Below, piece by piece: positions 1 to 13,609 of a DNA stretch of 64,000 nucleotides. Below the pieces are notes generated by a model, which saw only the letters and a program-made list of their open reading frames with translations, did no database searches and was not told where the DNA came from. Numbering within the stretch: position 1 is the stretch's first letter; every line of letters starts with the position of its first letter. A program made the translations under genes and the position numbers. The stretch covers positions 76,681,275 to 76,745,274 of the forward strand of contig OX457026.1 in assembly GCA_949752745.1 (NCBI GenBank). The letters are read 5' to 3'. Origin of the DNA: Protula sp. h YS-2021 (Eukaryota; Annelida; Polychaeta; Sabellida; Serpulidae).

Positions 1-407
1 GGGGGGGGGTTTGGGCCTGTTCCCGTTTATTGCTTAACACATGTGTCTCTGTTAAATCGGGATGAAAACTTTTAAGTTGAAACTGGCAATACACTTTTCA
101 CAGGTGAATTTTCAATAAATTGAACGTGAAATTTAAATTAGACAGACCACTCGCCCTAGATTTAGGACATGTTCTTATGTACTGTTCGGCCATTTTGTGA
201 TCTCATACCGTAAGCGAGCTTGCCTAGTCAGTGCACACTAACACAGACCACTAATGTACATCTGCATATGTGTATGTCAAGTTTTTATGTGGGTAGGAGG
301 GAGGGAGGGGTACAACGAGTTGTCTGTTGTACGTTACACTCAACTTTTAACTGTAAACCGACACGATAAAATTTGAGCATTGTATTTCAATACCTAACTA
401 TTTTTCC
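1..407. other. Non-coding AT-rich flank
   Basis: Opens with a run of G and continues as AT-rich sequence with a GGGA-rich patch near 290-310. I see no coding potential, RNA gene or transposon end. Confidence 0.6.
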
Positions 408-524
<117 letters not shown>

Positions 525-686
525 CACTCGTATTCAACAATTGTTTCTGAGTTATCTTTTTTTTATTTTAGACTTATATAAATGCATGTCACCTTTTAAA
601 AGATTTATGTTATTCTTATATTCAGTTTTTCCAGGCAGTTTATTTTATTTTTTTATGCTCGTTATCTCTCTGCCCTCCTCCCCCGG

Positions 687-797
<111 letters not shown>

Positions 798-2934
798 CTC
801 TGGTTCCCGGAAACCGAATCTTGAGTGAAAAATATGCACAGTTGCTTACCATTTTGAAGTGATATGATATCCAGTTTTAATAATTGATTCTGAGAGGAGC
901 ACAGCACAAGCAACACTGTGTGACCTTACAATCACCCTGTTACTGTCTGTCATGCATCTCAGCCCAACGCGACCTTGTTTTGAGTTTTAGCAAATCCCCC
1001 TATGTTTATAAAAAAATACACCTCAGATTTTTATAATCTTGTGCGATTTATTCAGTGACCTTCTTTGCACTAAGGGGTCATCCATAAAGAACGCCCATAA
1101 AATCAACGTGGGGACTTGGGGGTCAAGTGAAATGCACATGCCTATATGCAAGCAGAGGTGGGTCGGGAGTAGGGGTGATTGGCTCTGTCTATTATTTAAC
1201 AGATGTGAATGAATATCATAGTGATATTGCTCTGTTTTCAAATATGCATCTATTTTATTATAAACCTGTATAGATTTCGTTATACTGTGCAAATCTCGAA
1301 CTACTTGAGGGAAATAAAAAAGTGTTTGTAAAGTATTCTACATTATTTTTCTGTATGAACTTAAAACCAAAAGGAAGTTTTTAAAAAACAATGTTAAATC
1401 TACACTTTACCATTGCCCAGAACCCCCCTAACCCTGTTGATAAGAAATCTATAATACCCTCAAAAAGAAATTTTAAAGCAATTTTCGTATGTCAATTATA
1501 TGTAGGGTATCTGAGGGTAACGCCTTTTCTAAGTTTAGGTCAAATGTGCAGCATTGGGTTCTTCTGCGCGTTCTTGATTTTAGGCAAACTTTATTCAGAA
1601 TCTAGATGTCGATGACCGAATTGCAGATATCATTAATGAGTTTGTTATTCATATCTAATTAGTTACATACATCTAAAATTATTAACAGGTGTCAAAAGAA
1701 AGATAAATAATTCAATTATTTAAACGTTATGTAAAACACCATGAATGCCCAAAATTATTTAGAATTTCATTTGCATTTGTAGGGTTTTCATTAAAAATAC
1801 CTGAAAAATACAATTTCAGAAATAGCTTATTCACAGTAGAAGTCTTAAATGAACATGTTATAGTCTCTAATTTTAATGTAGAAACAACTAGTTAAAACAC
1901 AACTAGTGGATTTGATACATTTATTTGAATTGAAGATATATTATGTCTGATTATAGATATTTGTAATTTAATGTTATGACATGTAATGTTGTCAGAAAAA
2001 TTTTACTGGAAACAAGTGACTTAATAAATTGCACAATATTATTTTTGTGCTCTGTTTTGAATTTGCAAAGAAATTCAGGTTTGTTCTTTTAAAATTAACG
2101 TGCCATTAGCAAAAAGGGCACTTTTTTAACTTATCAGTGTCTATAATCAAAGACCTTTGATTATGCAACGATTTAAAACAAAGTGGTAAAATTTTAATGT
2201 CTTAATTGGTCTTGTGTGTGTGTATACTCGCGGGCGCGCGCGCGTGTGTGTGTGTTTTTTTTCCTTTCTTTTTTTATGTTATTCTAGTTGCAGTATTTAT
2301 AAATATTAATCATATATTCTCTTTAAAATAGAGATATTTAAATACTTTTAAATACTTTTAAATATTAAGATGCGCCTCTTGATATCGGGACATCTCCAGT
2401 AGCGGTGATATCTCTTAGATATCTCTTCATTTACCAGTATCTTATTTAAACTACTGGAAAAAAGGCTGACTTTGAGATATCTAAGAGTCAAATACAAACA
2501 TCTTTTAATTCATGTAGAAGTGTCAAGAGTTGATGCGAGATATTTTTATCAATAATATTTATAATTACGTAGAGATCTGTTATTATTCAATATTCAATAA
2601 ATGATAGAACAGCCATTACTGTATTGGTAATTAAATCACTGATTATTACATTGTCACTTATATTTATTGCCTAATTCTATCATGTAATGTACGAAAGAAA
2701 AAGAATTTTTCGGACAGGCTTAAGCATTGAAACATGAACTGGTGTCTAACAAATGGCAGCTGGACATGTGCTGCCTTCTTTTTCATCTGGGGCATACCCC
2801 TTCCTTTATCTGGGGCATACCCTCCCCCTACCCTCCCCCCACCTTGGCCCGAAATGATAAAAATGGTAGTATTCATTTGAAAACACATTTTTTGTCCAAT
2901 TTTGAGTGTAGTCTATGCCCAAATCCGGTCTTGT
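798..2934. other. Non-coding AT-rich stretch
   Basis: AT-rich sequence without a convincing gene. It contains a short alternating GT/GC tract at about 2212-2258 and pyrimidine runs after it. Short reading frames here have no recognisable domain and rely on random composition. Confidence 0.6.
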
Positions 2935-2982
2935 TAATATAATATAATATAATATAATATAATATAATATAATATAATATAG
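2935..2982. repeat. (TAATA)n pentanucleotide repeat
   Basis: About nine to ten copies of a 5 bp unit (AATAT in one phase), with one interruption at the 3' end. Confidence 0.95.
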
Positions 2983-3059
2983 TATAACAACATGACCATT
3001 GTTGTTGACCCACGTTGCTTGGGAAAAGTAATAGCTGATTACTTAGCCACAAACTGAGA

Positions 3060-3640
3060 CACCAGCCCCGGATGATCAGCCCCGGATGAGGTCTATAGGC
3101 TTGGGTGTTTGACCTTGAAAAATCTGGTTCAAAGTTCAGATCACTAGTTTGTACCTAATGCAACTGAGTAGAGCGGGTGGCAAAATTTAGGTCAGAATCG
3201 CTCCAACAGTTTTTGGGATAACACAGGCTATGTGACTGTTGACCTTAAAATGTAGGTCAATGTCAAGACAACAGATCACGAAGTTCCTCCCGGTGTAACT
3301 TTGTAGAAAGGTTGGAGTCCGAAAGTGGGGTCAAAATCGCTCTATTTCTAACGGTTTCCAAGATAACACTGGTTTAAAATGTAGGTCAAAGTTCAGTCAA
3401 AATTTGATTTTCTGTATTATAAACCGAAAACTGTTTCTCCATATGATACTTCGTATAGGGGTTGAAGTTAAAAATGAGCTCAGAATTGCTCTTACCTTTT
3501 TCGAGTTATGTCGATTTTCCTAAAAATCCGGGTTTTTTTTTTAATTTGACCTTGACCCCAAAGGTCAACGTCAACCACTTATATCGATTTCCCCAGTTAC
3601 ATCGCTCTCATACGTGGACCAAGGTTCAGTTTTCTAGCCC
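3060..3640. repeat. Interspersed repeat rich in AGGTCA/TGACCT half-sites
   Basis: Degenerate repeats of phrases such as TGACCTTGACC and AAGGTCAAGGTC alternate with text on the pattern 'aaaatcgctc...gttttcgagat'. The same repeat type returns at 8440-8990. AGGTCA is the half-site for nuclear receptors. Here it is most simply part of a dispersed repeat family, and no coding function is seen. Confidence 0.6.
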
Positions 3641-3724
3641 AAGCCCTTTAGAAATAGTCTGGATAAACTTTCGGGGTTGAAAATAAAATATATGAAAAAG
3701 GAGGTAAACGAGTACTTTTTCCTA

Positions 3725-4297
3725 CCGGTGTAATGAAACGTTTGACCCCCAAACAAATCGACCCCCGGTAGATTTGTTTTAAAACGAACAGACCCTCTGG
3801 TCGATTGGTTTTGGGAAAGCCCGCCATATCAAAAAGACCTCCCCTATAATAAAATGACCCCCTCCAAATAATCATGTTTCAATATAAAATGGAAGTAAAA
3901 AAGTGCATATGGTTTTTAAATACTATTTTGAAACATTTTCTACCTCTTTATGTAGAAAATTATTATTTTGAGCCTTTGAAATGCCATTATTGAGCTTGGA
4001 CAGATTTTTTGGTGACTGTATGTTAGTGGTGTTGGAAGTGTTTTCGTGTTTGAAAATGTAGATGTTAGTTGGTAAATAAATTGTTATTCATGGATATAGT
4101 TTTTATTTCAATTAAAGAAACTAATAAGTGGCCATATGTGGAAAGAAATAAAGAAATCAACAAAAAATAAGAGGGTTAAAACATTTCAGGGGGGTCTGTT
4201 TGTTTTAAAACAAATCAACCGGGGGGTCTGTTTGTTTTAAAACAAATCGACCGGGGGGTCGATTTATTTTGAGGGTCAAAACGTTTCCTTACACCGG
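3725..4297. mobile_element. Fold-back element with CCGGTGT termini
   Basis: The left end begins CCGGTGTAATGAAACG and the right end finishes with the inverse, ACACCGG. Both arms carry repeated phrases with the cores AAACAAATCGACC and GGGGGTC. At 573 bp with no coding region, it looks like a non-autonomous inverted-repeat element. The CCGGTGT...ACACCGG end is shared with the element at 26906-27856. I could not fix a target duplication. Confidence 0.6.
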
Positions 4298-4458
4298 AAG
4301 AGAATGCGAGAAATATTGAACGGGTAAGTTCCTTGATAATTTCAGCGGGATGATCACACAGCGAAGAGTCGCAGTGCTGAATACCCCAGTTCTAGCTAAA
4401 TTTTCGAACTATCCACAACCAAAGGCGGAAATATAGGACAATCTACTGTATAGAGTAA

Positions 4459-4940
4459 ATAAGCACCTTATTTATCGTCGTTAAGAGAAAAATCCACACT
4501 TTCTTTTCTTAGATTATTTCAAAACTTATGATCAGGTGTGTCTCCAGGCTATAAGTTTTTGTTTACATTTCGTAAGCCCCCACACATGCATAAACATTTT
4601 CTATAGTTCGATATATATGTCATCTCCACGCTGAATAGCCTCGAAAGGAATGCCTGTTCTTAGATACCATGAGCAGGGGGAATTGTCCTTCTACTACCTG
4701 GGATAAACAGGATCCCCTTAAATACAAAGTTTCCGTTTCAAAACCCACCCACATTGGGCGAGGGGAAAATAAGCACCTTATTTATCGTCGCTAAGAGAAA
4801 AAAAATCCACTTTCATTTCTTAGATGATAACAAAACTTATGATCAGGTGTGTCTCCATCCTGTAAGGTTTCGTTTACGTTTCGTAAGCCCCACACATGAT
4901 AAACGTTTCTATAGCTCGATATATATATATATATATATCA
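4459..4940. repeat. Two direct copies of a ~170 bp unit
   Basis: The text starting ATAAGCACCTTATTTATCGT at about 4459 recurs at about 4769 with scattered differences and runs for about 170 bp, giving a period near 310 bp. A short (TA)n tract ends the second copy. Confidence 0.75.
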
Positions 4941-5816
4941 TCTTAACATCGAAAAAGACTCATCTTAAGGTGGAGATAAATAAAGAGGCAAAGGGGCTGT
5001 AACTCCACAAATGACCAATTAAAAATAAACAGTAAGACCAGGCATCCTCGACAAGCAGACAACTCACTGCACCGGACAATTTTTTCATTCCCTTTTTTTC
5101 ATTCACCGGACGCTTTGATAAGACCTTGGTATCTGTATACCTGAACATGCGATGACTGTTGTTGTTTTTTAGCGGGAGCAGCATGCATGCATCGCTTAAC
5201 CTGACTGTATTAGGATATCAGCATTCAGTTAAGAGTCATAACGCAGCCCTTTCGCGACCTCCACAGACAAATGCAACAGAATTTTCAATACAATAAGGAG
5301 TGATTTTAAGACATTTAATATGTTGGAAGAGAAAAGGATTTTAGTCATCCTGTGGTGAGGAAGCATGCTTTAATCTTGAACAAAATCTGAACAGAAATGT
5401 CACAATTTATTGCTGACGGAAGCGAATCAAACAGCATATTTAGCATGGATGAAATTAGGTTGCTCTTTCGAGCACTTCCAATCAAATCCTTGACAAAATC
5501 CCCGCGAAAAACCCCATTAGAAAATTCCCCATCCCTTTTGGTCACCGCGGAGAATAGGCACCACACACAGCTGTTTGCCGTACCCGGAGAGAGTTTTCCG
5601 TGTATAATATGTAATTCGAAGGAATAGAAACTTATTTTTTGAGTGATGACTATAGAGGTTGTGGATTAACAAGTGCTTTATTCTATCTTAGGGGCATGGC
5701 TGAATAGGTCAGAAAACAGCATACCTGTATGAATGATTCTATAGCAGATTAGCTATGGCTGGAGTCAGCAATTAACCAAACCTCACTGAAATCTGAATGT
5801 GCCGAAAGTGCATGTT
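4941..5816. other. Non-coding stretch
   Basis: No gene, RNA or clear repeat found. Short open frames on both strands overlap one another and have no recognisable domain. Confidence 0.5.
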
Positions 5817-6160
5817 GCATAAGTTTTCCCTGCGCGTAAAAACAGCCTGTTTTTACGTAGAAAAGGCCTTTTGTACGGCCAAGTCCGTAAAATCTACCTG
5901 TAAACGCATTGTCTGTAAAATTTTCCTGTGCATAGAAAAGGCTTTTTCTACGGGGGATATAAAGGGAAAACTTACGCTTCAGGAGCGTAATTTTTCCCTG
6001 CGTCAATAAAATTCAGCTTTAGACATTGTGTCTCCCTATCGAAAAAGGAACAAAGAAACAGCATATGGAGAGAAAATCATTGAAATAATGCGCTCACAGG
6101 TGAAATATACAGTCTTGCCCGTAGAAAAGGCCTTTTCTACGTAAAAACAGCCTGTCATTT
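5817..6160. repeat. Phrase repeats related to the 6170-7240 array
   Basis: Repeated phrases built on TTTTCCCTGCGCGTA and GTAGAAAAGGCCTTTT(CTACG) occur in both orientations, including an inverted repeat GTAGAAAAGGCCTTTTCTAC near 6121. The same phrases return at 9200-9330. Confidence 0.6.
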
Positions 6161-6169
6161 CAATAATGA

Positions 6170-7240
6170 AACTAGGCATGCATTTCTGAGGCACAGGATA
6201 TTTTTACGCCACTAATCCGTAAAAAAGTCCTTTTTTCTCTTCTAACTATCATTTTCAAGGTAATATACTTGAAAATGGATTTGTCAATTGAAATATCATT
6301 TTTACGCCTAAAATTAAAGGCGTGGAAAAGTCCTTTCAAAAATAAAATTAGACATGAATTTCTTACGCAGAGGACTATTCTACGCCACTATCCGTAAAAA
6401 AGTCCTTTTTTCTTTTAACTCTCAAGCCTTAAAGCAAGATATATTTAAATCTATCTGTAAGTTAAAAGGGCATTTTTTACGCCTTAAAGGGCGTAAAAAA
6501 GTCATTTCAACCACAAAACTAGACATGAATTTCTGACGCACAGGGTATTTTTACGCCATCAATCCGTAAAAAAGTCCTTTTTTCTTTTAACTATCAAACC
6601 TTAAAGCAAGATATATTTAAATCTATCTGCAAGTTAAAAGGGCAGTTTTTACGCCTTAAAGGGCGTAAAAAGTCATTTCAACCACAAAACTAGACATGAA
6701 TTTCTGAGGCACAGGACATTTTTACGCCATCAGTCCGTAAAAACGCCCTTTTTTCTTTTTGAACTATCATTTTCAAGGTAATATACTTGTAAATCCCTCT
6801 GTAAGTTGAAATGGCATTTTTACGCCCTAAAGGCGTAGAAAACCCATTTTAAAATTAAACTAGACATGAATTTCTGACTCACAGGATATTTTCACGCCAC
6901 TAATCCGTAAAAAAGTCCTTTTTTTCTTTTAACTATCCAGGTTCAAGGTTATATATTTGTAAATCGATTTTTAAGTTGAAATGGAATTTTTACACCTTAA
7001 AGGCGTAATAAAGTCATTTCCGAAATAAAACTAGACGTGAAATTCTTATGCGCAGGCCATTTTTACGCTACTTTCCGTTAAAAAAAATCCTTTTTTAACT
7101 ATCAACTTCAACACTAATATACCTGTAAATGGATTTAAGTTGAAATGATGTATTTACGCCTCATGACGTAGAAAAATCATTTCAATAATAAAATTAGACA
7201 TGGATCTCAAGACAATTAATTTCAGCAATAAAACTAGACA
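6170..7240. repeat. ~170 bp tandem array, about six units
   Basis: Units begin with a variant of CTAGACATGAATTTCT at about 6176, 6350, 6521, 6694, 6862, 7030 and 7192, giving a period of about 170 bp. Each unit carries inverted TACGCC/GGCGTA motifs around its middle and a TTTTTACGCC...CCGTAAAAA arm, so each could form hairpins. Copies diverge toward the right. This is satellite-like; no coding function. Confidence 0.8.
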
Positions 7241-8439
7241 TTTCTTCTTACCCTAAGTGCTTGACCCTTCCTCGCATCCCTCCTAATAATTGTCTTTTAT
7301 CTAAATAAATAAAATCCTGGGGATTGGGGGGAAGACTTGGTAAAATATGTTTTCATGCGTATCCAAAAACAAAACGCGGAGAAAGTGGACAATTCTGAGG
7401 CCAGACGCAATCCTCGCGGAGTACCAATTTCGTCAAAAAAATAAGTGTAATTCATCCGCCTTTTCCACCAAAGGGGGTTATTTCGCAGCAACACTCCGCT
7501 TTTGGTTAAAAAGGGGTCTTATTTTAAAATTAGCAATCCGCGTTTAGTGGTCGTTTTAATGTCATAGACACGCATGGTAACCATTCGGTACGTGAGTGCT
7601 CCCCTTCCCGCCATCCCCCCCCCCTCGCCACTCCCCCCCCCCCCCGGGATAAATTCATTGCAGAATACATTTGAATTCTAGAACATTAATTCTAGAACTT
7701 TGTGTGTGTGTGTGTCTGTGTCTGTGTGTGTGTGTGTGTGTTGGCTTTTTTCGGGGGGCGGGGCGAGTGGAGCGCAAATGAATAAATGGAGAGGGCATGT
7801 TACTCTGTTATCCCCCTCCCCCAAGACGTTTTGTCAAAGCACAGATTACTCTTCTGGAATGGTATTCTGCTCTCTCCTTATATTTGAGGACGTCCTCATT
7901 CTTGAGATTAGATATCTAATATGGTTCATCCTTAATTTTCATCCTTATTTTTAAAAGACTTTGTCAAGTTTGAGGATAGAGCAGAATAGCTTTTTTATCC
8001 TTATTTTAAAAAATAAGGACATCCTAAAAAATAATGAAAGAGCAGAATACCACTCCTGCATGGTATCTTGAAAAGTATTTTGCAGGTAATCCGACCAATT
8101 AATATTTATGACGAAACACACTCTCAGCGCGTTCGATATATCGTCATAGAATATTGAAATCATTTTTTCGGGAGGGGGGGGCGACGGTATGAGGGGTGAC
8201 GTTTACTCAGCAAGCAAGATAAACGAAGTGCTAAAATAAAATTCAATTAACCAGTTTCTTCCTCAGTACCACAAAAGTGCACCAGGACTACCAAAGCACA
8301 TCTGTAACGAGACCGAAATTCGCACAGCGAATTAGACCCCACTTGGAATGATAACTTAAAACGGAACGTAGATGATATTGCTATTTGTTAACAATTTTCA
8401 CATGTCTGAATGTAGAATATCCTCCTAAATACTACCAAC
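7241..8439. other. Non-coding stretch with C-runs and (GT)n
   Basis: Contains cytosine runs at about 7613-7645, a GT/TGTC microsatellite at about 7700-7742, and near 7840-8060 an inverted match (GAATGGTATTCTGCTCT... against ...AGAGCAGAATACCACTC) that suggests a small fold-back repeat. No gene recognised. Confidence 0.55.
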
Positions 8440-8990
8440 TATACCGGTAAGGTCAAGGTAAAAATTTTTATCAGATGTACCAAGTTTGGCTGGTCTAGCT
8501 TCAACGGTCTTGGAAGAGATGTCTGGAAACTGATTGCTCTATCTCTTACCGTTTTCGAGTTAAGGGCCAACTTCCGGTTTGGGGCTCGAAAGTGACCTGG
8601 AGGTCAAGGACACCGGAAGTTATACCTTACGTATCGTCGTATAGGGGTGGAGGTCGAAAATGAGGTCAAAATTGCTCTTACCGTTTTTGAGATAACTCAT
8701 TGTTTTTCTCGCGATTCAAGGTCGTGGTCAAGGTTAAGGTCAAAAATTTTTATCGGTTGCTTCAGATCACACTGCCCTTTATATATGTGCCAAGTTTGGC
8801 TGTTCTAGCTTCAACGGCCTTGCAGTAATTGCCTGAAAACCTTTTGACCTTTTTCGCGATTTGACCTTGACCAGTAAGGTCAAGGTCAAAAAATTTTATG
8901 GGTGCACCACTTCAGAGACCCTCAATACATGTTCCAAGTTTGGTTGGTCTAGCTTCAGCGGTCTTGGAGGAGATATCTGGAAACCGATTC
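8440..8990. repeat. Tandem-like repeat with AAGGTCAAGGTC phrases
   Basis: Three diverged copies of a unit containing AAGGTCAAGGTCAAAAATTT then CCAAGTTTGGCTGGTCTAGC and TTCAACGGTCTTGG, at about 8450-8540, 8720-8840 and 8870-8985. It is the same family as 3060-3640. Confidence 0.75.
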
Positions 8991-10606
8991 GGCGGAAGAA
9001 GAAAAATAAATAAAAAAAATAGGTGAAGAATAGAGGCAATCCATCCCCATTTGGCATTCTCAATGCCAAGTGGGAATAAGCGGTGGGACTGAGTCTCTCC
9101 GGTTGAAAACTCAGTGGCACGTGCTTTTTCAGAGGTGTACGCAGCTTTATGGGGAGAAACAATGTAGATTCAACAAGCAAATTACAAAGAGCTGTCAATC
9201 AATACACGGGGAAAATTTACGCACAGGGAAAAGTTATGCAACTGTGAGCGTAAGTTTTCCCTGCGCGTAGAAAAGGCCTTTTTTACGAAGTGCAAATCTT
9301 ACGACAGGGAAAACTTACGGGACAGTGCGCACACTGGATAACAAGCTTTTAATTTGTTCAGAAGTATTCCGTTAAATAACAAACTACATTTTAATGCGTA
9401 AATATTTTCTGAAATAATTCAAAGTCAACTGGGGGGCGCAAATCTCTGTATAGATTGCATTCTTTACGCAACGGTGTTTTATTCGAGCAATCTGTACGGG
9501 AAGGAGTGTTTTATTCGCAGTTGTCAAACTTGAAAAAAATGGAATGTGGAATGCATAGTTTATTTGTACAGCCAAAACATTGTAATTGTGTTAAAGTGTG
9601 GAAAATAAGGAACCCTTAATATACCGGACACCTCGCGAAACCGGACAAATTAGCTCAGTCCCGTGGATGTCCGATTTATTGAGGTTTTACTGTGCACCAT
9701 ATTGAGCACAACCAGAGTAAGGTGTTGATTGCTTCTGGAAATTTTATGCCTCGTGATACTTTAATATAAACAAGCAAGAGTTAAAAAAAACAGGTAAAAA
9801 CAGATATAGCGTAAACTACACTATTCCATAGTAGTAGCTTGAAAATTTTTTTAAAATTTAGACGAAAAGACGAAAAAGTATGGAAAATGGTCCATAATTA
9901 AATAATTATGTCTTCTATATATCTCTAGATCGACTGAATTTTCTATTTAATTTTCTATTGCGAACTAAGGAAGCTGCAAAGAAGCCGTATTTCAGGGTGA
10001 GTATGAAACTCAGAAAACAAAACACAATTTGCCTGTTGGAATTGTATGGAATCTGAAAGAAATATTTTCTGGCTGATCTAGTCTGGCTTCTCATTGGCCG
10101 CTTTTCTCTGATCACGAGACATTACATACACTATTAGCCTGGCTACGACCGGCGTATATGTGCGTATCTGTGACACAAAGCGTAACGAACTTATTGGTAC
10201 ATGGCAGCGGTATCATGTAGCGTCGTCGCCATCAATCTGCCATGACGTCACACACGTGGATGACGACTGGTGTCGCAGGCGTACCATTACACCTCTCAGC
10301 AGCGTAACTCTGACTTTTGTGTCTGACGGCGCTTGTGAAATCGCCCTCCGAGATCCGGCATATCACATATCACAACAGACGTGAACTAGGTATGCGCGAG
10401 TCCATTATTCTGAAAAATGGTGAAGGGATTGTGCCGATTTGCACCATCAAATAGTCTACTAGTAAATTCCCATTTTGACACCGCAACCCTTGAATCTGCA
10501 AAAGCCGAGTGTCAGGAAGTGCTACCTTTGGTTTTTTGGGCATTCAAACTCCATTTCTAAAACAGGATCATAAGAACCAACATTTCACTCATCCGTTAAG
10601 CTTGCA
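8991..10606. other. Non-coding stretch with phrase repeats
   Basis: Phrases of the 5817-6160 type (TAAGTTTTCCCTGCGCGTAG, GGGAAAACTTACG) recur at about 9210-9330. A short repeated text with CCGGACA lies near 9620-9650. No coding region supported. Confidence 0.5.
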
Positions 10607-12486
10607 TAATAATAATGCAAAAGAATATTGAATTAAAAGTTACTAAGTTGATTAATAGTTTGCATGCCTTGTCTCAAAGAGACTTAAAGGGAAATGCGGG
10701 TATCTCTGCGCCATCTAGCGATCGAAATGCGCATTACATTGAATAGCGCTGAGTTTGAATCCATGTATACACAGTATAAATAACTACTAAATCCGTTTAG
10801 ATCAAAAAATTCTTTTCAAAGACAAATAGGGTCGTTTCCAGAAATGGTATGTATTGATATTTTGTTCCTAGAAGGGCACGTGTTGACATATTATTAATTA
10901 AAAGCATATTACACTGTTTTTACCATTTATCCATTGAGTCAATGGGATTTTGTCAAAAAGATTGTATAATTCTCTTATTGATGCGGTGACATATATTTTT
11001 TATTTGCTTAAAATATTTCGTATGACGTGTTCTTCAAACAGGGAAAAAATGAGGCAATTGTCAATTGTGATTATGTGTGAATTTGACATTTTGATTGAAA
11101 TTTCTTGCTTTTCCTAATGGTTTCTATAGTAGAAGTACGCGACCTTTCAGTGTCTTTATCTCTCTTATAACATCGGTGACTTCCCTTTTTCTTTTCAATT
11201 TTTGAATATATACCCTCAAAGCATTAAACTGTGAAAGTATGAAGGAAATGTCAATTGTAGGTGAGATACCCGCATTTCCCTTTAAGCTTGTACGGTAGAG
11301 TTCTGATGGCAAAAACCTATGGGATATCTAATCTTGTGTACTATATGACCATGTTGCATATCGGAAAAATAGAGTTTTGAAAATTCTTTCAGAAATAACA
11401 CAATTCACTTGGAGATATAAACGACCTAAAGTTAAGCACTCTGTAATGATGGGTAATTAAGATGAGAGCGGTATCAATTCCGTTGATGTGATCTCCCAGC
11501 GTAAAACATTAAAGTCAACGTGGTTGAAACCGATTTTAGAAGAAAAAGGGTAGAATGACATAATTAAAACAAATACTTTGTAAAATGAGGGCTCTACTGC
11601 TACTTCTTAGCGCAATTACGAATACGACTGAATAAGTTACCGTGGTTGCCAGAATTTTACAAGACAATCCTCGCAGGACCCCAAAAGTATGTAAGCGGAA
11701 AATGCAGAACTTGTCATTTCGAATCATCGCCATCTCCTAATTAATGGTAAAAGTATCCTTTGCAAGGGTTGGTTGGACAAGGGAATTGTCCTTGTGCTTC
11801 TCGTCGTGCCTTCTCGACGATGAAGAACAAATTCTTTGTTGTCATCAGTTTGTGCAAAAATATAATATAAATATTAATATTGTATCATATTATAGAGTGA
11901 TTCAAGTGGCAAAAAGGGTATCTCGCCAGCTTGGCCCAATAGATGAGAGAATCCACCCAACGTTCCTCAGCAATAGCTACATTTTCAATGCAACAGACGG
12001 CAAAACCGAAATATAAATGAAGTAAAGACATCTGTTTAATTTTTACAGGCTTGAAGCTGCTACTCAGATGACGATATGGTACATTTTCCATCAAATTCCT
12101 GACGACGTTTTTTACAACACCATGATATTACCTGGAAAATGCATCACGGAACGAAAACTAATATAGTTTCAATTCAAGATCGTCAATAACATTATAAACA
12201 GTTGGAAAAACCTTTTCAGTTGGAAAATAAAAGATAAGCCCTTTTGTGAATATTGTGGAAGTGATATTGAGGACATTCATTCACTCACTTGTTGACAACA
12301 AAATCACGAAATCTTGGATAGCAGACATATCTACATTTTTATCTGTTACATATACACATATAAATTACATATAGCACAAGAAATAGCTGTTGTAAATGCT
12401 ATGTGATATTACCTAATGTCGCATAGATTAAAGATATTCAGTGAACTGTTATACAAATGTAAACGATAGGACTCAAAGGAGTCAGT
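10607..12486 (+). mobile_element. L1-like LINE 3' fragment, plus-strand copy
   Basis: This is the 3' part of a non-LTR retrotransposon, a diverged inverted copy of 13610-15125. Broken coding remnants read on the plus strand. Near 11470-11560 there is text like the L1 C-terminal region (an ALKSTWL-type stretch), and near 12230-12290 a reading PFCEYCGSDIEDIHS that fits the C-x2-C part of the zf-RVT zinc domain. Stops and frameshifts make it dead. A 594 bp MITE interrupts it at 10688-11281. Confidence 0.7.
10688..11281. mobile_element. 594 bp MITE with 19 bp TIRs and TTAA target duplication
   Basis: The ends are perfect 19 bp inverted repeats (AGGGAAATGCGGGTATCTC and its complement). TTAA lies immediately outside both ends (10684-10687 and 11282-11285). 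The inverted LINE copy has the uninterrupted site, GGGACTTAAGCTTG near 15050-15065, so this is a real insertion with TTAA duplication. TTAA duplication is typical of piggyBac-type transposases. No coding region is present, so it would have been mobilised in trans. Confidence 0.85.
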
Positions 12487-12515
12487 CCGTATTGTTTAAA
12501 TACTCAAACGACTGT

Positions 12516-12589
<74 letters not shown>

Positions 12590-13609
12590 TGACATTGTCC
12601 ACATTTGAAAAAAAGATTTTGTCATGTTTTGGCATTTTCATTATAGATTTATAAAATATTAAGATCAATCAAGATAAAAAATTGGGATAACAGTTTAAAT
12701 AGCATCAATAAATTTTCTTTAAAAAATCTATAGGTTTACATTTGTCTGACATTAACAAAGTATTTCATCACGATTCCGAATCAAAGGCGTGTGCTTTATT
12801 CTGCCTAATATTGTTTACTAACAAGCAAAACTAGCAAAATTGTTACCCCATCGATTTGCTTACAGTGTCATATTCCAAGCTCATTCTTGTTCATTAATAT
12901 AACATGCACATTGTTTCAACAAGCAGAACTCGAAAAGTGGGTGCTTTCTATGGCATTTTTAATTTAGCTTATACACTTCTGGCTGACGAATGTGGAGAAC
13001 TAGATATCTGTTACTCTTTCAACTGAAACTTTCGATTCTGTCTCAAGATAAGTTTATTTTTGAGAAGAAACATTTGAATCAACGCCTCTGTGTGTGTATG
13101 TGTGTATGTATGTGTGTGTGTGTGTTGTATAAATAAATATAACATAAATAAATAGAAATTTAGGAGAGGAGCCAATTGCCTGGATCAAAAGTCTAGTCTA
13201 GCAACGTCGTTAGATCTATAATGACCGGTGTTGAACCTCAGCAAATTGCCCGAATGGCGCCCATTTCTCAATTCTCACCAATAAACTTTGCAATATATGT
13301 AAAATTTAGCAAAAATGACACATAAATATAAATGTGGAATTGTTTTGAAGAAAGTTCGGAGAAAGTTCCAAATTTAATGAGAAATCTAAAAAAGTACCTT
13401 GTGAATGCACTAAAAAACTTTTAACAAATAGATTGTGCCTTTTATCGCTTTGCACCATTGTTCGTAAATGGTTTGTAAACAAAGAATTGTACTGCTTTGA
13501 ACAAGCCTTCACAGAATATAACTTCACACCTTGAATGTGTGAATAAAAATAAAGTCCAATCTATTTATAAACGAAGTTATTTCAATTAAATTTATCAGCA
13601 ATAGAATGA
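12487..13609. other. Spacer between the inverted LINE copies
   Basis: AT-rich DNA holding an uninterrupted (AG)n tract at about 12517-12587 and a GT-rich microsatellite at about 13085-13125. No gene recognised. Confidence 0.6.

Noticed and set aside
10160..10384. 74 aa frame in a slightly GC-richer patch
   Set aside because: No domain, no splice signals checked with confidence, and random-looking composition.
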